Shown here: positions 4,912 through 6,234 of the stretch, piece by piece | How positions within the stretch are numbered: the stretch's first letter is position 1 | Layout: each line of letters begins with the position of its first letter | From: Christensenella sp. UBA7597 | GTDB taxonomy: Bacteria; Bacillota; Clostridia; Christensenellales; Borkfalkiaceae | Direction: 5' to 3' | Assembly: GCA_002474405.1 (NCBI GenBank) | Contig: DLQW01000011.1 | Location: forward strand, 1 to 6,234 | Length of the DNA stretch: 6,234 nt | Notes under the pieces: generated by a model | The model's input: only the letters and a program-made list of their open reading frames with translations | Database searches by the model: none | Told to the model about the DNA's origin: nothing | Translations under genes and position numbers: made by a program

Positions 4912-6234
4912 GTGGAAAGAGAAATTGCGCTGGAAATGAGAGGCGTTTCGAAGTATTTCGGAAGCGTCGTGGCAAACAAAAACGTAAATCTCAAAGTGTA
5001 TAAAGGCGAGATTTTAGCCGTGCTCGGCGAAAACGGCAGCGGCAAAACCACTCTGATGAACATGATTTCGGGCATCTATTTCCCGGATGAAGGGCAAACG
5101 TTCGTCGGCGGCGAAGAGGCGGTCATCCGCTCCCCGCAGGACGCGTTCGCGTATAAAATCGGCATGATTCACCAGCATTTCAAACTGGTGGACGTATTCA
5201 CCGCCGCGCAGAACATCGTTCTCGGCGTGAAAAACGAACCGAAACCCGTAGACGACAAAAAGAACGCTTTTTCGAAATTTTTCGCGAAAATCGGCAGAAA
5301 AATGGAAAGCGGCTTGTACAAGAAAAAGGAAGTCGCCGCGCAGGTGAAAGAAATCGCCGATAAATACGGTTTCGAAATCGATCCCAACAAGAAAATTTAC
5401 GATATGTCCGTCTCGGAAAAACAGACGGTGGAAATCGTAAAGGTGTTGTACCGCGGCGCCAACGTGCTTATTCTGGACGAGCCCACCGCCGTTTTAACCC
5501 CGCAGGAAACGGAAAAACTGTTCGCTGTGCTCCGTAAAATGAAAGAGGACGGCAAGTCCATCATCATCATCACCCACAAACTCAACGAAGTGCTTGCCGT
5601 ATCCGATCGCGTGGCGATTTTAAGAAAGGGCGAATCCGTGGGCGAAATCGCTACGAAAGACGCCGACGAAAACAAACTCACCGAATTGATGGTGGGCAAG
5701 AAAGTGGCGCTCAACATCGAACGCAGCATGCCCGAAAATTGCGAGGACAGGCTGGAAATCAAAGGCTTGAATTTAAAAAACCGCGACGGCGTAAAGGTAC
5801 TGGATAACGTTTCGTTCACGGCGAAATCGGGCGAAATTCTCGGCATCGCGGGCATTGCGGGCAGCGGGCAGAAAGAACTGCTGGAAGCCATCGCCGGCTT
5901 GCAGAAGCTGGAAAGCGGCGATATGATTTTCCACAACCCCAAAAAGGATAAGCCCGTAACGTTCTTCCACAAAGATCTGCACCGCGTGAAAGAGCTGGCG
6001 AAAGAGGGCGCGTTCCGCTACGAAAACGGCGAAACCGTCGATTTTACGGGCAAGTCCGATAAAGAAATCAAAGAACTCGTCAACGCGGGCAAAGTGCTTT
6101 TCAAAGAGGACGAAATCATCGATCTGAAAGATAAAACGCCTCTGCAAATCCGCGAACTTGGCATCCGCCTTTCGTTCGTTCCCGAAGATCGCCTCGGCAT
6201 GGGGCTCGTCGGCAATATGGACATCGTGGATAAC
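4912..6234 (+). CDS. Nucleoside-type ABC transporter ATP-binding protein with two ABC domains, 3' truncated by window edge
   Basis: The reading frame is open for all 441 codons to the window end. It couples ATP hydrolysis to import by the BMP-type transporter (relatives: NupO/YufO, RbsA, MglA; full length about 510-530). Domain 1 has Walker A GENGSGKTT (39-47), Q-loop HQHF (87-90), a CUT2-like signature MSVSEKQTVEI (165-175), Walker B VLILDEPTAVLTP (185-197) and the switch His in ITHKLNEV (222). Domain 2 starts near 265; its Walker A is degenerate, GIAGSGQKEL (314-323), as usual in this family, and PEDRLGMGLV begins at 424. Oddities: a Lys-rich insertion of perhaps 15-20 residues lies in domain 1 (about 110-135), and domain 2 has about 89 residues between SGD (335) and PEDR where I expect about 30, giving an insertion of some 55-60 residues with FHKDLHRVKELAKEG. 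The frame is intact there. Permease genes probably follow outside the window. Confidence 0.92.
   Translation, partial: MEREIALEMRGVSKYFGSVVANKNVNLKVYKGEILAVLGENGSGKTTLMNMISGIYFPDEGQTFVGGEEAVIRSPQDAFAYKIGMIHQHFKLVDVFTAAQNIVLGVKNEPKPVDDKKNAFSKFFAKIGRKMESGLYKKKEVAAQVKEIADKYGFEIDPNKKIYDMSVSEKQTVEIVKVLYRGANVLILDEPTAVLTPQETEKLFAVLRKMKEDGKSIIIITHKLNEVLAVSDRVAILRKGESVGEIATKDADENKLTELMVGKKVALNIERSMPENCEDRLEIKGLNLKNRDGVKVLDNVSFTAKSGEILGIAGIAGSGQKELLEAIAGLQKLESGDMIFHNPKKDKPVTFFHKDLHRVKELAKEGAFRYENGETVDFTGKSDKEIKELVNAGKVLFKEDEIIDLKDKTPLQIRELGIRLSFVPEDRLGMGLVGNMDIVDN

Noticed and set aside
5397..6224. Several minus-strand open frames opposite the ATPase gene
   Set aside because: They overlap one continuous plus-strand ABC ATPase frame with all its motifs in order, and none shows a known domain.

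Overview
The window looks like chromosomal DNA from a Clostridia-type Firmicute. It is moderately GC-rich by eye, its ribosome binding sites are strong and purine-rich, it has a SigA-type TTGACA/TATAGT promoter, a guanine-class purine riboswitch with a transcription-terminating platform, and a lipoprotein with a Gram-positive-style lipobox. A precise genus cannot be read from it. All genes are on the plus strand in two transcription units. No mobile element, CRISPR array, tRNA or rRNA was seen.

Left unit (about 1-2526). A short non-coding edge holds a hairpin that may belong to a dispersed intergenic repeat. It is followed by a 502-residue membrane protein built from two DUF1538 repeats. Only 13 bases later comes a 278-residue protein with two PII-like domains in tandem. 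This pairing points to a cation/proton antiporter (the activity reported for the DUF1538 pair UmpAB) under control of a PII-type sensor. The second PII domain has its own in-frame GTG start behind a perfect GGAGGT, so it may also be made as a separate 130-residue protein. That is the most unusual observation in the window.

Centre (2527-2934). This gene-free stretch is regulatory. It holds helically phased A/T tracts, an extended -10 promoter, a guanine riboswitch aptamer whose loop L3 is larger than usual, an antiterminator and an intrinsic terminator. The alternative pairings can be followed base by base: ligand-stabilised P1 sequesters part of the antiterminator strand, which lets the terminator form (an OFF switch).

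Right unit (2935-6234 and beyond). Xanthine phosphoribosyltransferase (xpt) comes first, then a BMP-family lipoprotein that binds the substrate, then a double-domain ABC ATPase that runs off the right edge. Permease genes would be expected just beyond. Placement behind a guanine switch and xpt suggests the transporter imports purine nucleosides or bases, so the unit joins uptake to salvage. Hairpins between the lipoprotein and the ATPase may set the usual excess of binding protein. The ATPase carries two lineage-type insertions, one of roughly 55-60 residues inside its second nucleotide-binding domain.
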